From positions 186,001 to 250,000 of the forward strand of contig NZ_CAKKMS010000001.1 of NCBI RefSeq assembly GCF_918698245.1: a stretch of DNA of 64,000 bases. The letters run 5' to 3'. Each line of letters opens with the position of its first letter. Within the stretch, counting starts at the first letter, position 1. The stretch comes from Pedobacter sp. Bi126. Its GTDB lineage: Bacteria > Bacteroidota > Bacteroidia > Sphingobacteriales > Sphingobacteriaceae. A program made the translations under genes and the position numbers. Below, one piece after another: positions 25,979 through 35,332 of this stretch. The notes beneath the pieces are model-generated. The model ran no database searches, was not told the DNA's origin, and saw only the letters and a program-made list of their open reading frames with translations.

Positions 25979-28900
25979 TTAAAAATCAGCTTTAATGCCA
26001 AGTGCGACCGTGCGGGCCGGCGGATAGTCAAAGACGGGATAATCCGGGTCAAAACCGGTTTTGGTCGACTTCCAGATGATCCCGATGTTATTGGCATAGA
26101 GATAGACCTGCAGTTTACTAAGTGCAAGATGCTGCAGTACGTTTTTACCAAATTCGTAAGAAAGGCTGATATCCTGCAAGCGGATATTATCAGCCTTTTG
26201 GACAGTTGCAGTTGACAAATTATAAAAACTGTCCCTTGCGGCGTTGATGCCGGCAGGCATTGATGGGACGGTCGTGATCAGTTCATCCCCAGGCTTCTGC
26301 CATCGCTCACTGTACCTCCCCTGGAAGTAACCCTGTCCGGAAAGGATGCTGGAGTACAAAATGCCCGGTTGCCTAAAATAGTAACCCAGGCGATAGCTGA
26401 TGTTTGCAGAAAGGGAAAACTGCCTATAAGTGAATGTATTACGCAGGGCGCCATAGTTAACCGGACGGGCAGGGCCACTGTAAATCAGGTTATCCGCAGT
26501 CGCCGAAGACAATAGCTGCCCATAATCTTTGCTTATTTTGCCACCGATGTAACCCTGAGGGTCGCCGTTCTGGGCGTCCAGACCTGCAAAGGCATAACTG
26601 TATACCGCGTAAAAGGGTTTTCCCTGTAAAGGATAAACCTCGCTGTCGGAAAACTGTGCATATCTACTTGCCGGTTGCCGCAGGGCGTAATCTATAACCT
26701 GATCCTTGACATGGCTAAAAAAGAAACTGGTCTGCCAACCCAATTCACCGACCAAATTCCGGCTGTTTACACTAAGGTCGATTCCTGTTCCACGGGTATT
26801 TGCCGTATTGCCCCGGAAGGTGGTGATGCCCGATGAGGGTGCAAAGGCGATATCCCCGATCAGATCCATGCCCCGTTTTAAGTAAGGCTCTACCGTGCCG
26901 CTGATCCGGTTATTCTTAGTTGCAAAATCAATCCCCATATTGATCAGGCGTATACGCTCCCACCTCAGCTCGGGGTTCGGCGGGTTGATGACCTGCGCGT
27001 AGGTGGTATTGATAACATTGCCTGTCAGGTACAGCGCAGTTGTAAAGGCAGAAAGGCTTTTATTCACGTTTCCATTGTAGCCGTAGGTCAGCCTCATTTT
27101 TAAATAGGGAAGCCAATCCAGGTTATAAAAAGGCTCTTTATCAATATTCCAGGCGAGGCCCGCCGAATAAAGGGGCACCCCCTGTTGATTGGTTTTCACC
27201 CCGAACAGGTTACTCCGGTCGAGCCTCGCACTGGCAGACAGGGTATAGCGGTCAAGGTAAGTATATGCCGCATTCGAATAATAAGAAATATTCCGGTCGG
27301 TCAGGTCGGTCATGCTGTTATAAAAAGGAATGGCTGTCGAAGAACCAGCGATGGCAAACTGTGGAAACAGTGTAACGTAATCTACCCCTAGAGCGATCGC
27401 ATGGCTGTCATCATAACCATATGATCGGTTGCTGTTGCCCACCGTGTGGAAATCACGGAGTTCATACCCGGCAAATGCCGTGAGGTTATGTTTATCATTC
27501 CATTGACGGTTAAAATTCAACTGCCCTCTAATGCTCTGACTGGTAGCAGTGAGCTCGTCCATATCTAGAATCGCGCCACGCGGAATAGCGTAAGAGAGTT
27601 TCCCATTAGCATCAACTGCCGAAAAATTATTGATCAGGTTCCGGGTAAAATAGGTTTTTTCGCTCCGAAGGTTCCGGCCGTTAGCGATGCTCTGGCCATA
27701 CTGATACAATAGTGACAGTGAAAGATAAGGCTTGATTTTATAACTGGCGCCAAAATTCAGCCGGTAATCTATCAGTTTTCGGGTTTTATCCGCCAAAAAG
27801 ATTTCTTCCAAGGGTTTATAGCTCCAGTCGAGCAGTCCGCGCTGCTGCGCAGCCTGAATAAATCCCTGACGGTAGTCGTGGGTTATGGCGATGGGATTTC
27901 CCACAGCATCGGCAAGCCTGGCATAGGGATATAGCGAAGGGCCGTTACCTGTGTTGAGTCCAATCAGGCTTGTCCCGGGATTGTTGGCTGTGGTATTGCT
28001 CTGGGTATAATAAAATCCAGTCGTTATCTCCAGTTTTTTATTCAGTAAGTTGATGGACTGTCCACCATTGAAAGTATAGCGATCAAAACTGTTTCCCACC
28101 AGGTTATCCTGGTTATGGTCATACCCTCCCGACAGGTTAAAGCGCTGGATTTCGCTGCCACCGCTGAAGTTCAGGGCATATTGCTGGTTAACACTTTTAC
28201 GGTAAAAATAGTGCTCAAAATCACTCCGCACATCGTTTGAAGCCAAAGCACTAATCTGTGCATCAGCCTGACCGGCAGTGATTTTACCGTCCCTGCGGGC
28301 AATCAGCAGTTCCACTACCGGCGTAATCGCCGGATTATTGAAACCCGTTTCGGCATTTTGGTAAAAGCCCTTATCAAAAAGCGCTTTTTCGATGCCAATA
28401 AAATCCGCAGCAGACATCCTGGACTGATAAAAAACATCCGGTTTATCACCGATCGTGGCGTTGGCATTGAAACCTATTTTCAGGGGTTGGCTATAACGTC
28501 CTTTTTTAGTTGTGATGACAATCACGCCGTTTCCGGCACGGGAACCCCAGATGGAAGCCGCCGCAGCATCCTTGAGCACCGAGATGCTCTCTACGTCATT
28601 GGGGTTGATGTTATTGATATCACCATCATATGGAAAGTTATCCAGTACGATCAATGGACTGGAATTCCCATATATGGTATTCTGCCCGCGAACACTGATC
28701 AGGCCTGCCCCTGCCGACCTGCCTTTGTTGAAAAGCAGGCCCGGAGTAACATCTTCCAACCGGTCTAGCACGCCTGTACTCACCCTCCGGCTGAGCAGTT
28801 TATTATCGACCTGAACAAAAGAACCAGTAGCCCTTTCGGCCGGAAGGGTCTGATAACCTGTGGAAACGACAACCTCCTTTAACTGTGCTTCTATGGCAGT

Positions 28901-29200
28901 CAGTATAATGACGAGCGGTTGATCACCAGCCGATACACTAAGGCTGGCTTGCTCGTAGCCAAGGTAGGACACTTGCAGGGTCACTTTCGAAAGGCCCGTT
29001 TTTAAAGTAAAATCGCCCCCCTCATCAGTCAGCACCATGACCCCTGACTCTTTAAGTTTAACAGTGGCCCCAAACAAGGGAATGCGTCCGCCCGCCGCCA
29101 CAACCTTACCCTTTATTTCGTTTGTTGGCTGCTGGGCATTGAGCGGTAGACTGTAAAGCAGAAACAGCATGGCGAGGTATAGTATAATAATTTTCTTCAT
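25979..29200 (-). CDS. SusC-like TonB-dependent outer-membrane transporter
   Basis: This 1073-aa protein has a signal peptide ending NAQQ, a CarboxypepD_reg-like N-terminal domain (about 28-115), a plug domain with the SusC signature VLDNFPYDGDINNINPNDVESISVLKDAAAASIWGSRAGNGV in residues about 190-230, and a C-terminal beta-barrel ending in aromatic residues (IKADF). It should move a large substrate into the periplasm with energy from TonB. It is translated after the TlpA-like gene and before SusD. The substrate is unknown; the linkage to a thioredoxin-like protein is unusual for glycan loci. Confidence 0.9.
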   Translation of the reverse strand: MKKIIILYLAMLFLLYSLPLNAQQPTNEIKGKVVAAGGRIPLFGATVKLKESGVMVLTDEGGDFTLKTGLSKVTLQVSYLGYEQASLSVSAGDQPLVIILTAIEAQLKEVVVSTGYQTLPAERATGSFVQVDNKLLSRRVSTGVLDRLEDVTPGLLFNKGRSAGAGLISVRGQNTIYGNSSPLIVLDNFPYDGDINNINPNDVESISVLKDAAAASIWGSRAGNGVIVITTKKGRYSQPLKIGFNANATIGDKPDVFYQSRMSAADFIGIEKALFDKGFYQNAETGFNNPAITPVVELLIARRDGKITAGQADAQISALASNDVRSDFEHYFYRKSVNQQYALNFSGGSEIQRFNLSGGYDHNQDNLVGNSFDRYTFNGGQSINLLNKKLEITTGFYYTQSNTTANNPGTSLIGLNTGNGPSLYPYARLADAVGNPIAITHDYRQGFIQAAQQRGLLDWSYKPLEEIFLADKTRKLIDYRLNFGASYKIKPYLSLSLLYQYGQSIANGRNLRSEKTYFTRNLINNFSAVDANGKLSYAIPRGAILDMDELTATSQSIRGQLNFNRQWNDKHNLTAFAGYELRDFHTVGNSNRSYGYDDSHAIALGVDYVTLFPQFAIAGSSTAIPFYNSMTDLTDRNISYYSNAAYTYLDRYTLSASARLDRSNLFGVKTNQQGVPLYSAGLAWNIDKEPFYNLDWLPYLKMRLTYGYNGNVNKSLSAFTTALYLTGNVINTTYAQVINPPNPELRWERIRLINMGIDFATKNNRISGTVEPYLKRGMDLIGDIAFAPSSGITTFRGNTANTRGTGIDLSVNSRNLVGELGWQTSFFFSHVKDQVIDYALRQPASRYAQFSDSEVYPLQGKPFYAVYSYAFAGLDAQNGDPQGYIGGKISKDYGQLLSSATADNLIYSGPARPVNYGALRNTFTYRQFSLSANISYRLGYYFRQPGILYSSILSGQGYFQGRYSERWQKPGDELITTVPSMPAGINAARDSFYNLSTATVQKADNIRLQDISLSYEFGKNVLQHLALSKLQVYLYANNIGIIWKSTKTGFDPDYPVFDYPPARTVALGIKADF

Positions 29201-29215
29201 AACTAAAATTTGTGT

Positions 29216-30547
29216 TTAGCGTTTACGGATAATGAGCATTTCGATCTCTGCAGGTTTTTCGACAAAGCGCAGGTCATAGCGGGCGAGGGCTTTATTGACC
29301 TGCTCGATACTGCTCATATTTGCAGTGAGCTCAAGGTCCACCATTCCTGTATATCCGGTCTGGTCAATCACCGGAAGTGGGCTCGCCTGAAAAGGAATCT
29401 TCAACCGGTCTATGAAAACAGCGAGAAAGCAACTGGTCATTTTGCACCCAAAGCCATCAAGGTTAACCGTGGGCTGCCCGCCAGAGGTGCGGAGTTTATC
29501 TTTCGAAGAGGTACGCACCAGAGCCAGTACCTTTACTTTCCGTTTCTCCAGCCCCACCAGGTAATCGGGGAAAAATCCCTTTAACTGATCCTGCATCAGT
29601 GCATATGTCCGATCACTGGATCGTTGATTGACCATAAGCTCATAACAATATGCCCTGCCCTGCTTCAGCCAGTCCATAAAATTTGCGCCGGTTAATTTTC
29701 CAGGCTCAAATGCTTTCGAAAGTCCATCTTCCAGCACCGTTTCTTTTTTCCCTTTTTTATAGGCTATTCGGAACAATTCAGGAATGGTCAGGTTACGTCC
29801 GGTAATGCGTCTCACTGGTCCGCCTGCCTCTACCTCTACGTCTTTATAGATCCCACGGCCGATATTGGTGATATAACCTGAAAGCTGAGATCGAAAAATA
29901 CCGTTATCGAAATCCGCTCCCTCGAAAAATAAAGACTTACTGGTATCATATAGCATTTTCTCGTCCTTTTTGACCTTCAGCTCCAGCGACCCTACTGCTA
30001 ATAAGGAATTGATATTTTCAGCAGACACAGCCTCACGGTCGGTAATGGCCTTTACTACACCATCACCACCTATCCATACATAATGTGGGAGCGTTTGATG
30101 GGGAAAAAGCCGGACCAGTGTCGTATCTGCTGTAACCATCGGCAGCGAGAAAGCGTTACCAGTTTGCTGCTGCAGCTTTTTATAAAAGGCATCTACCTCT
30201 TTAAAGGACTGATAAGCTACCGGGAGGAACTGGACACGCCCTTTAAACTCTTCTTGCAAAGCCTCCATTTTAGGGATCATGGCGATACAGGGCGAGCACC
30301 AGGTTGCCCAGAAATCCAGGATCACCAGTTTGCCTTTAAAAGCAGAAAGCGGCAAGACTGCCAAATTCTGACCCGCCCCATTAAGACCGGAAACATTCCT
30401 TATCAGTACATCCGGCACCTGCTGACCGATAGAAATCCCCCGATGATCCGCAGACGCAGCCACACTGGTAACAGATGTATTTTTATCCTGGGCATGCACC
30501 CAAAAAACTGGGCATAGCAGTAGCAGGAAGCATAATTTAAGCTTCAT
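29216..30547 (-). CDS. TlpA-like thioredoxin fused to a TIGR03435-like domain
   Basis: The 443-aa product has a signal peptide (ends VHAQ), an AhpC/TSA-type thioredoxin domain (about 35-180) with the redox motif WCSPC (83-87), and a C-terminal region (about 190-443) reminiscent of the TIGR03435/DUF3738 domain, ending with PLPVIDQTGYTGMVDLELTANM and FVEKPAEIEMLIIRKR. It would act in the periplasm as a disulfide reductase or thiol-exchange protein. It is the first gene of the SusC/SusD operon, 15 bases before SusC. The fusion suggests the redox activity works on whatever the SusC/SusD pair imports. Confidence 0.8.
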   Translation of the reverse strand: MKLKLCFLLLLCPVFWVHAQDKNTSVTSVAASADHRGISIGQQVPDVLIRNVSGLNGAGQNLAVLPLSAFKGKLVILDFWATWCSPCIAMIPKMEALQEEFKGRVQFLPVAYQSFKEVDAFYKKLQQQTGNAFSLPMVTADTTLVRLFPHQTLPHYVWIGGDGVVKAITDREAVSAENINSLLAVGSLELKVKKDEKMLYDTSKSLFFEGADFDNGIFRSQLSGYITNIGRGIYKDVEVEAGGPVRRITGRNLTIPELFRIAYKKGKKETVLEDGLSKAFEPGKLTGANFMDWLKQGRAYCYELMVNQRSSDRTYALMQDQLKGFFPDYLVGLEKRKVKVLALVRTSSKDKLRTSGGQPTVNLDGFGCKMTSCFLAVFIDRLKIPFQASPLPVIDQTGYTGMVDLELTANMSSIEQVNKALARYDLRFVEKPAEIEMLIIRKR

Positions 30548-30599
30548 TTTGATTGATTTAAAACGTAAAAAAATTAGAAATTGAACCGTAAAGTAGCTC

Positions 30600-30869
30600 C
30601 TATGCCCTTACTCCTTCAATCTTCCCCTGCTCCATCAGCGTCCGCACAGCCGTGACCAAATCGATCAGGCTATCGAAAACATCACTAACTTCCTGCTCAC
30701 TGATTTTAAGCTCCAGGAAACCCTTCTTCTCATTCAAGGCATAACCCTGAAACGACTCCAACAACGTCAGCTTTATTTTATCAACATTATAGTGTTCATA
30801 AAATGATTCCAGCACCTGTTGAGTTGTTTTCAAAGAAAGGTTTCTAGAATTATAATCAGACAAGGTCAT
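30600..30869 (-). CDS. Small hypothetical protein (89 aa)
   Basis: From ATG 30869 (MTLSDYNSRNLSLKTTQQVL) the product is an acidic, soluble, helical peptide ending MEQGKIEGVRA. A longer frame reaching 30944 lacks a plausible start. No motif is recognised. It lies 52 bases before the TlpA-like gene and may share its promoter, but the link is not shown. Confidence 0.45.
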   Translation of the reverse strand: MTLSDYNSRNLSLKTTQQVLESFYEHYNVDKIKLTLLESFQGYALNEKKGFLELKISEQEVSDVFDSLIDLVTAVRTLMEQGKIEGVRA

Positions 30870-32100
30870 GAATTGATGGTTAGGAGAAATTGTTAGTTGA
30901 TTAAAGCAAGCGCAAAGTTTGACTACTTTACAGTAATATGGCAACCTGATTTTTGCAAGAATTGAAAAACCTCGGCTGCTAAGACAGATCTATTCCGGAC
31001 CTTTAATAATATTTTTGATAGGATTTTGGAGCGAAGGTGAAATAAAATCAATGTAAGAATATATAACCAAGCTCACATTGCCATAAATACAACAGAAACA
31101 TGTCAAATCATCCGGCCCCGACTTCACTCCGCCTATATTCCGCGGTACCTGCCCGGACTCATACTTATTTTTATTAATCAGTCCCTGCCTGCTACGACCT
31201 ATAGGCCAAAAGCTCCATACCGTCAATGAGCTATATAAAAAAGTCCAACAGAGAAAAAAAAACGGCAAATAACTACTATTGGTCTTCATATAACAGGATT
31301 AAAAATGCTAAACTAAAAATTGATCAAAGGCAGTCGCCCAAAGTACCCAATTGTGGAAGAGGCTAAGTGGCAGAAAAACGCCCACCCTGGCTCAAAAATC
31401 CAGATATTCCAATCCCACTACGGCAAATCCGTTTATTCTTTAAAACACAAAAAATAGAGGAAAGATGGGCAAAAAACATCCCAATAAACCAGGCCTAAGC
31501 TCCAAGCAACAAAAAATGAGGCAGGTCATCATTATTAAGAACCTATTTTATCTTGAACCATAAAGGTCAACCTGCCCCATCCAAAAAACTATTCAGGGTT
31601 CTTGGGCTTCAAGGCATAAAGCCGATCAAACGGACAAGTTAATAGAGATTGGTATAAAAATGCTTGGAAATGATGAACAATTAAAACAACATATTGGAGC
31701 ATACTCACCTCAGTAAGTACCAACCAGTTAATCCAACTTATTTTTTGTCTGCTCATAATCGTATGTTATGAGTCTTGGCGGAGAGAGGAAAAAGTGGGCT
31801 TCCCAAACCATAACCTCATAATGTTTCTCACGCCTTACGTTGAAATGGAATTACAGCAGAAGCCCACTCTTATTTTGGAAAGCTAAAGATAGCAATTCCG
31901 CTATAAGAAATGGGATAAAATCTGCTGTCCTGCTCCAACGGCGTGAGATTTGAGGTTGCAAGACTCTTAATTTTACCTTACTGGTTTTATTTTTTTATTA
32001 CGTAAATGTAAATAAAAAAAAGCTTAATGTCAAGTAATTGCATGACGATTTTAAATAAAATATAAAAGACATTGCCAATTATATTTTTATTAGCAATAAA
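30870..32100. other. Long intergenic stretch with structured repeats, no confident gene
   Basis: A minus frame at 30990-31289 has a hydrophobic start and an unusual CFCC segment but no support. Two inverted repeats are seen: AGTGGGCTTC (31793-31802) with GAAGCCCACT (31859-31868), and TCTCACGCC (31826-31834) with GGCGTGAGA (31940-31948). These could fold into RNA structures. The rest is A/T-rich and carries the promoter of the XRE-like gene at 32101. Confidence 0.5.
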
Positions 32101-32358
32101 ATGATTAGTGAGAAAGAAAAAATAATGCTGAAAAGATTCGGTCAGCACTTAAAATCTTTAAAAGAGAAACAGGAACTTTCTTATCGCGAATTTTACAAGA
32201 GAAGCGGGGTTAATACCGGAGATATTATTAAATATGAAAATGGAGAAACCAGTCCAAGTTTTATTACATTATTGAGATTGGCAATAGGTTTAAAAATCCA
32301 TCCAACAGAACTTCTGGATTTTAATTTTGGAATCGACTTTAGCGCCGGGCTGGAATAA
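32101..32358 (+). CDS. XRE-type helix-turn-helix protein
   Basis: The 85-aa product is an HTH_3-type domain: RFGQHLKSLKEKQELSYREFYKRSGVNTGDIIKYENGETSPSFITLLRLAIGLKIHPTELLDF, with the typical NGETSPSFITLL turn. It resembles the XRE protein at 16830-17099 in fold but not closely in sequence. It is a stand-alone gene with a candidate ATTGC/GCAAT inverted repeat (32071-32097) around an A/T-rich promoter. A regulator of a lost neighbour is plausible. Confidence 0.8.
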   Translation: MISEKEKIMLKRFGQHLKSLKEKQELSYREFYKRSGVNTGDIIKYENGETSPSFITLLRLAIGLKIHPTELLDFNFGIDFSAGLE

Positions 32359-32758
32359 CATAAGCTGTTATGATTAAGTGGCAAATCTGAAGATCATAAG
32401 TAACTAAAAAAAGAAGCGGCAAATAATGAAATGCTGATCATTATATCACCTAAAGCACATTTAAAAAATCTTTACCACAAAATAGGATAGTTTGTGGCCC
32501 CATTCCCATTCTTTTTTCATCACTATCCATCATTTAGACCAAAAATTTTTTGTGGTTAATTATGTATTTCAGTTTTTACCGGACACTAATGATTTTCTTT
32601 TGCGAAAAGAACGAGAAAAGATAATTCCAACAGTCGTAGACAAAAAGAAAAAAATTAGAACCAAAAGAAAATCAAGAAAGGCACAGATACCTTGATTGGT
32701 ATGATGGCCAGATGAAACGGTGAAAAGCTTTGGACCCGTAGTGAGTTAACACACCAGC

Positions 32759-32959
32759 ATGTCACCATTAGATTATTTTATCCATTTAAAATTACAAGAA
32801 GCTTGCTTGCTATTGCTTACTACAGAAATTAAGGTGAAAGATATTGCTTCTTAACTGGGCTATGATGATCAATATTATTTCTCACGTCTTTTTACTAGAT
32901 ATATGAAAGTATCACCATTGAAATATAGGCTTTCCAGACAAACCTCTAGTGCGAAGTAA
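32759..32959 (+). pseudogene. AraC-family regulator remnant with an in-frame stop
   Basis: In one frame from ATG 32759 the text reads MSPLDYFIHLKLQEACLLLL, TTEIKVKDIAS, a TAA stop at 32852-32854, then LGYDDQYYFSRLFTRYMKVSPLKYR. This is the C-terminal AraC helix-turn-helix. The stop sits where a Gln is usual (KDIASQLGY), so a CAA-to-TAA change explains it. The N-terminal domain is missing. It differs in sequence from the intact AraC at 15086. Confidence 0.75.
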
Positions 32960-33050
32960 AAAACGATAAGCAGTGATATCCTTCCTGAATAAAATCTCAT
33001 ATCAATTTCCCAGTTGACGCTTTTACCTGTGCATCTACAAAAAAACACTC

Positions 33051-33165
33051 AACAGTAATAGAATTACATTGGTAGGCGACCACTATCCTGAATTTTTAGA
33101 AAAACAAATTGGACAAATAAATACTAACAGCAATGCAAAATATCAAAGGAAAAGTGAAGGCGATC
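33051..33165 (+). pseudogene. Copy of the aldo/keto reductase-SDR junction
   Basis: This segment is closely similar to about 14246-14357 of the intact cassette: [17 protein letters not shown] followed by a spacer and AATGCAAAATATCAAAGGAAAAGT, which matches the C-terminus of the aldo/keto reductase and the N-terminus (MQNIKGKV) of the SDR gene. Only this junction is preserved. It ends next to the nagB stop. It is a fragment of a second cassette copy that was mostly lost. Confidence 0.75.
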
Positions 33166-33184
33166 TCCAGAAAGTATCACCCCT

Positions 33185-33970
33185 TCACTTTCTATTGGTA
33201 ATCTTCCAAGCTTTTGCCAATAAACTACTACTTTCGTAATCCAAAAACAAAACCACATTTGGGTGCCGCTGCATGACGGTAGCCGGATATTTCGTATCTA
33301 CCTGTTCTTCGAGGGTATTTTTAACTGCCATCGCCTTTGCACTTCCCGGAACAACGCAATTGATGAAATCTGCTTTCATTAAGCTGGGGATAGTCAAAGT
33401 TAAGGCGTGTGTAGGAACCTGACCGATATGCTCGAAACAGCCATCATTTACCTGCTGCGTCCTGCAGTCCTGATCAAGTTCTACAACTTTAACGGCATGG
33501 ATATCATTAAAATCTGCTACAGGCGGATCGTTAAAGGCTAAATGTCCATTCTCGCCTATCCCCATACAAACAATATCTACAGGATATTGCGCCAGGAGCT
33601 CGGTGTACCTCATGCATTCTGCCTGAAGGCTTTGAGCATTGCCGTTTAAATAGTTAACAGATTTAAACTTAAACTTTCCGAACAAACGTTCCCTTAAAAA
33701 ATTACCAAAACCTTGTGGAGCATCTGATGCCAAACCAATGTACTCATCCATATGAAAGGCATTGATTTTACTCCAGTTCAAATTACAATCATACAGGCAA
33801 TTTAAAAATTCATTTTGCGATGGTGCGGCCGCAAAAACCACATTAATTTCTTTTTTTGACGACAGCAGGTGGTCTACCTCCCTGGCAAACCGTTCGGCAG
33901 CAGCCGCCCCCATTGTTTTACGTGATTCGTAAACCCTCACATCAATGGTATTTTCTATAGATAATGACAT
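33185..33970 (-). CDS. nagB: Glucosamine-6-phosphate deaminase NagB
   Basis: A 261-aa enzyme from ATG 33970 (MSLSIENTIDV). It converts glucosamine-6-phosphate to fructose-6-phosphate and ammonia. The family motifs are visible: INAFHMDEYIGL (about 68-79), VDIVCMGIGENGHLAFNDPP (about 131-150), with the catalytic Asp and His in FHMDEY and the GENGHLAF loop. It is the last step of GlcNAc use and pairs with NagA at 36068. It diverges from the NagX-like gene, and a 32-bp palindrome (34011-34042) lies 41 bases upstream. LacI repression through this site is likely. Confidence 0.93.
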   Translation of the reverse strand: MSLSIENTIDVRVYESRKTMGAAAAERFAREVDHLLSSKKEINVVFAAAPSQNEFLNCLYDCNLNWSKINAFHMDEYIGLASDAPQGFGNFLRERLFGKFKFKSVNYLNGNAQSLQAECMRYTELLAQYPVDIVCMGIGENGHLAFNDPPVADFNDIHAVKVVELDQDCRTQQVNDGCFEHIGQVPTHALTLTIPSLMKADFINCVVPGSAKAMAVKNTLEEQVDTKYPATVMQRHPNVVLFLDYESSSLLAKAWKITNRK

Positions 33971-34010
33971 AGTAAACAAATTAGATTAACATCTTTTTTG
34001 CTAATGTAGC

Positions 34011-34042
34011 AAATATTTTCGTGTACGTACACGAAAATATTT
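34011..34042. promoter_or_regulatory. Perfect 32-bp palindromic operator between nagB and nagX
   Basis: The 32 bases form a perfect inverted repeat centred at 34026/34027, with the core GTGTACGTACAC at 34021-34032. The same GTGTAC/GTTAAC half-sites recur at 48762, 48840, 50030, 51363 and 51451. The location, in the divergent promoter of nagB and nagX, suits a LacI-type repressor, presumably the one encoded at 48916. Confidence 0.8.
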
Positions 34043-34091
34043 ATATTTACCTAACTTACACCTGAAAGAACAGTAAACCAAAAAGAGAATT

Positions 34092-35222
34092 ATGACAAAC
34101 GTTATGAGTAATAAGCAACGTAACCTGCCCTTAGATGTACTCAGGGGAATGACCGTTGCATTGATGATCACTGTAAACAATCCAGGGAGCTGGAACGATA
34201 TATACGCACCTTTCAGGCATGCAGAATGGCACGGCTTTACGCTAACCGACCTGGTCTTTCCCACATTTTTATTTGCTGTAGGTAATTCCATGAGTTTTAC
34301 CAAGAAAGCAATCGGGGCAGTAAGCACTGCGGAGTTCTATAAAAAAGTACTGAAAAGAAGCGCCATTATCTTCCTGATCGGCTTCTTGCTGTTATACTTT
34401 CCTTCCTTTAAAATCGAAGAAGGCAAACTCATTTTCATCAGCCCTCTTGATGTAAGGCTCTGGGGCGTGCTGCAAAGAATAGCGGTTTGTTACTTATTAG
34501 CGAGCATTGTGATCCACTATCTCCATAAAAAAGGGATTATCATTTTAAGTATATGTACCCTGCTCGGCTATTGGGCGGTGCTTTATCTAGGTAATCCAAA
34601 CGATCCATATAGCCTGCAGGGCAATTTAGTGAGAACGGTAGACCTATTGCTGTTTAACGCCAAGAATCTTTATCAAGGTTTTGGCATCCCCTTTGAACCC
34701 GAAGGCTTGTTGAGCACTTTACCTGCTACAGTAAACGTGTTGGCCGGCTATCTGATCGGGCTTTTTGTGCAAAGCCCAGGAACAACAAAAAGCAAGGTCA
34801 TCAAAACAACTATTATCGGCGCAGTCTTAGTCGCAGTTTCGATGGTCTGGAACGCCTCCTTCCCAATCAATAAAGCAATCTGGACCAGTTCTTACGTTCT
34901 TTTAACGGTCGGCTTAGACCTCTTAATCCTTGCTGTGCTTATTGTGTTCATTGAACTGGCCAACCTGCGCAAGTGGACATACTTCTTTGCCGTATTTGGT
35001 AAAAATCCGCTTTTCATTTACATCATCTCCTGGATGGTGTTAAAAGTACTGTACATGATACAGCTCGGTCGGTTATCGATAGCATCATCAGCCTACCGCA
35101 ACCTATTTCTGTCAGCAATGGAGCCTAAAAATGCATCACTGGCATTTGCCCTTGCCTATATGTTGTTAATGTGGTTAGTGTGTTGGGTTTTGGATAAACG
35201 GAAAATCTATGTCAAAGTATAA
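34092..35222 (+). CDS. nagX: NagX/DUF5009-like membrane acyltransferase-family protein
   Basis: A 376-aa polytopic membrane protein with about 10 helices and the start MSNKQRNLPLDVLRGMTVALMITVNNPGSW, the signature of the DUF5009/heparan-alpha-glucosaminide N-acetyltransferase-like family (NagX). In other bacteria NagX is needed for use of N-acetylglucosamine or its oligomers, but its exact activity is unclear. It shares the divergent promoter and palindrome with nagB. The gene symbol rests on family and context. Confidence 0.8.
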   Translation: MTNVMSNKQRNLPLDVLRGMTVALMITVNNPGSWNDIYAPFRHAEWHGFTLTDLVFPTFLFAVGNSMSFTKKAIGAVSTAEFYKKVLKRSAIIFLIGFLLLYFPSFKIEEGKLIFISPLDVRLWGVLQRIAVCYLLASIVIHYLHKKGIIILSICTLLGYWAVLYLGNPNDPYSLQGNLVRTVDLLLFNAKNLYQGFGIPFEPEGLLSTLPATVNVLAGYLIGLFVQSPGTTKSKVIKTTIIGAVLVAVSMVWNASFPINKAIWTSSYVLLTVGLDLLILAVLIVFIELANLRKWTYFFAVFGKNPLFIYIISWMVLKVLYMIQLGRLSIASSAYRNLFLSAMEPKNASLAFALAYMLLMWLVCWVLDKRKIYVKV

Positions 35223-35332
35223 ATTTACGGAGTATATCTATAGTTCTCCATACACTAACAACTTGCGATAAAAGCTTTTAACAAGCTTGGGCGGAACGGC
35301 TGTAAAAGCATATAAGTAAGATTACCAAAAAA

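Noticed and set aside
30990-31289. 99-aa minus-strand frame with a hydrophobic start and a CFCC segment
   Set aside because: No family, no neighbour linkage and low-complexity A/T-rich surroundings; the evidence is too weak to list as a gene.
32492-32695. 67-aa plus-strand frame with a Lys/Arg-rich end
   Set aside because: No motif, A-rich composition alone explains the Lys-rich tail, and it lies between remnants.
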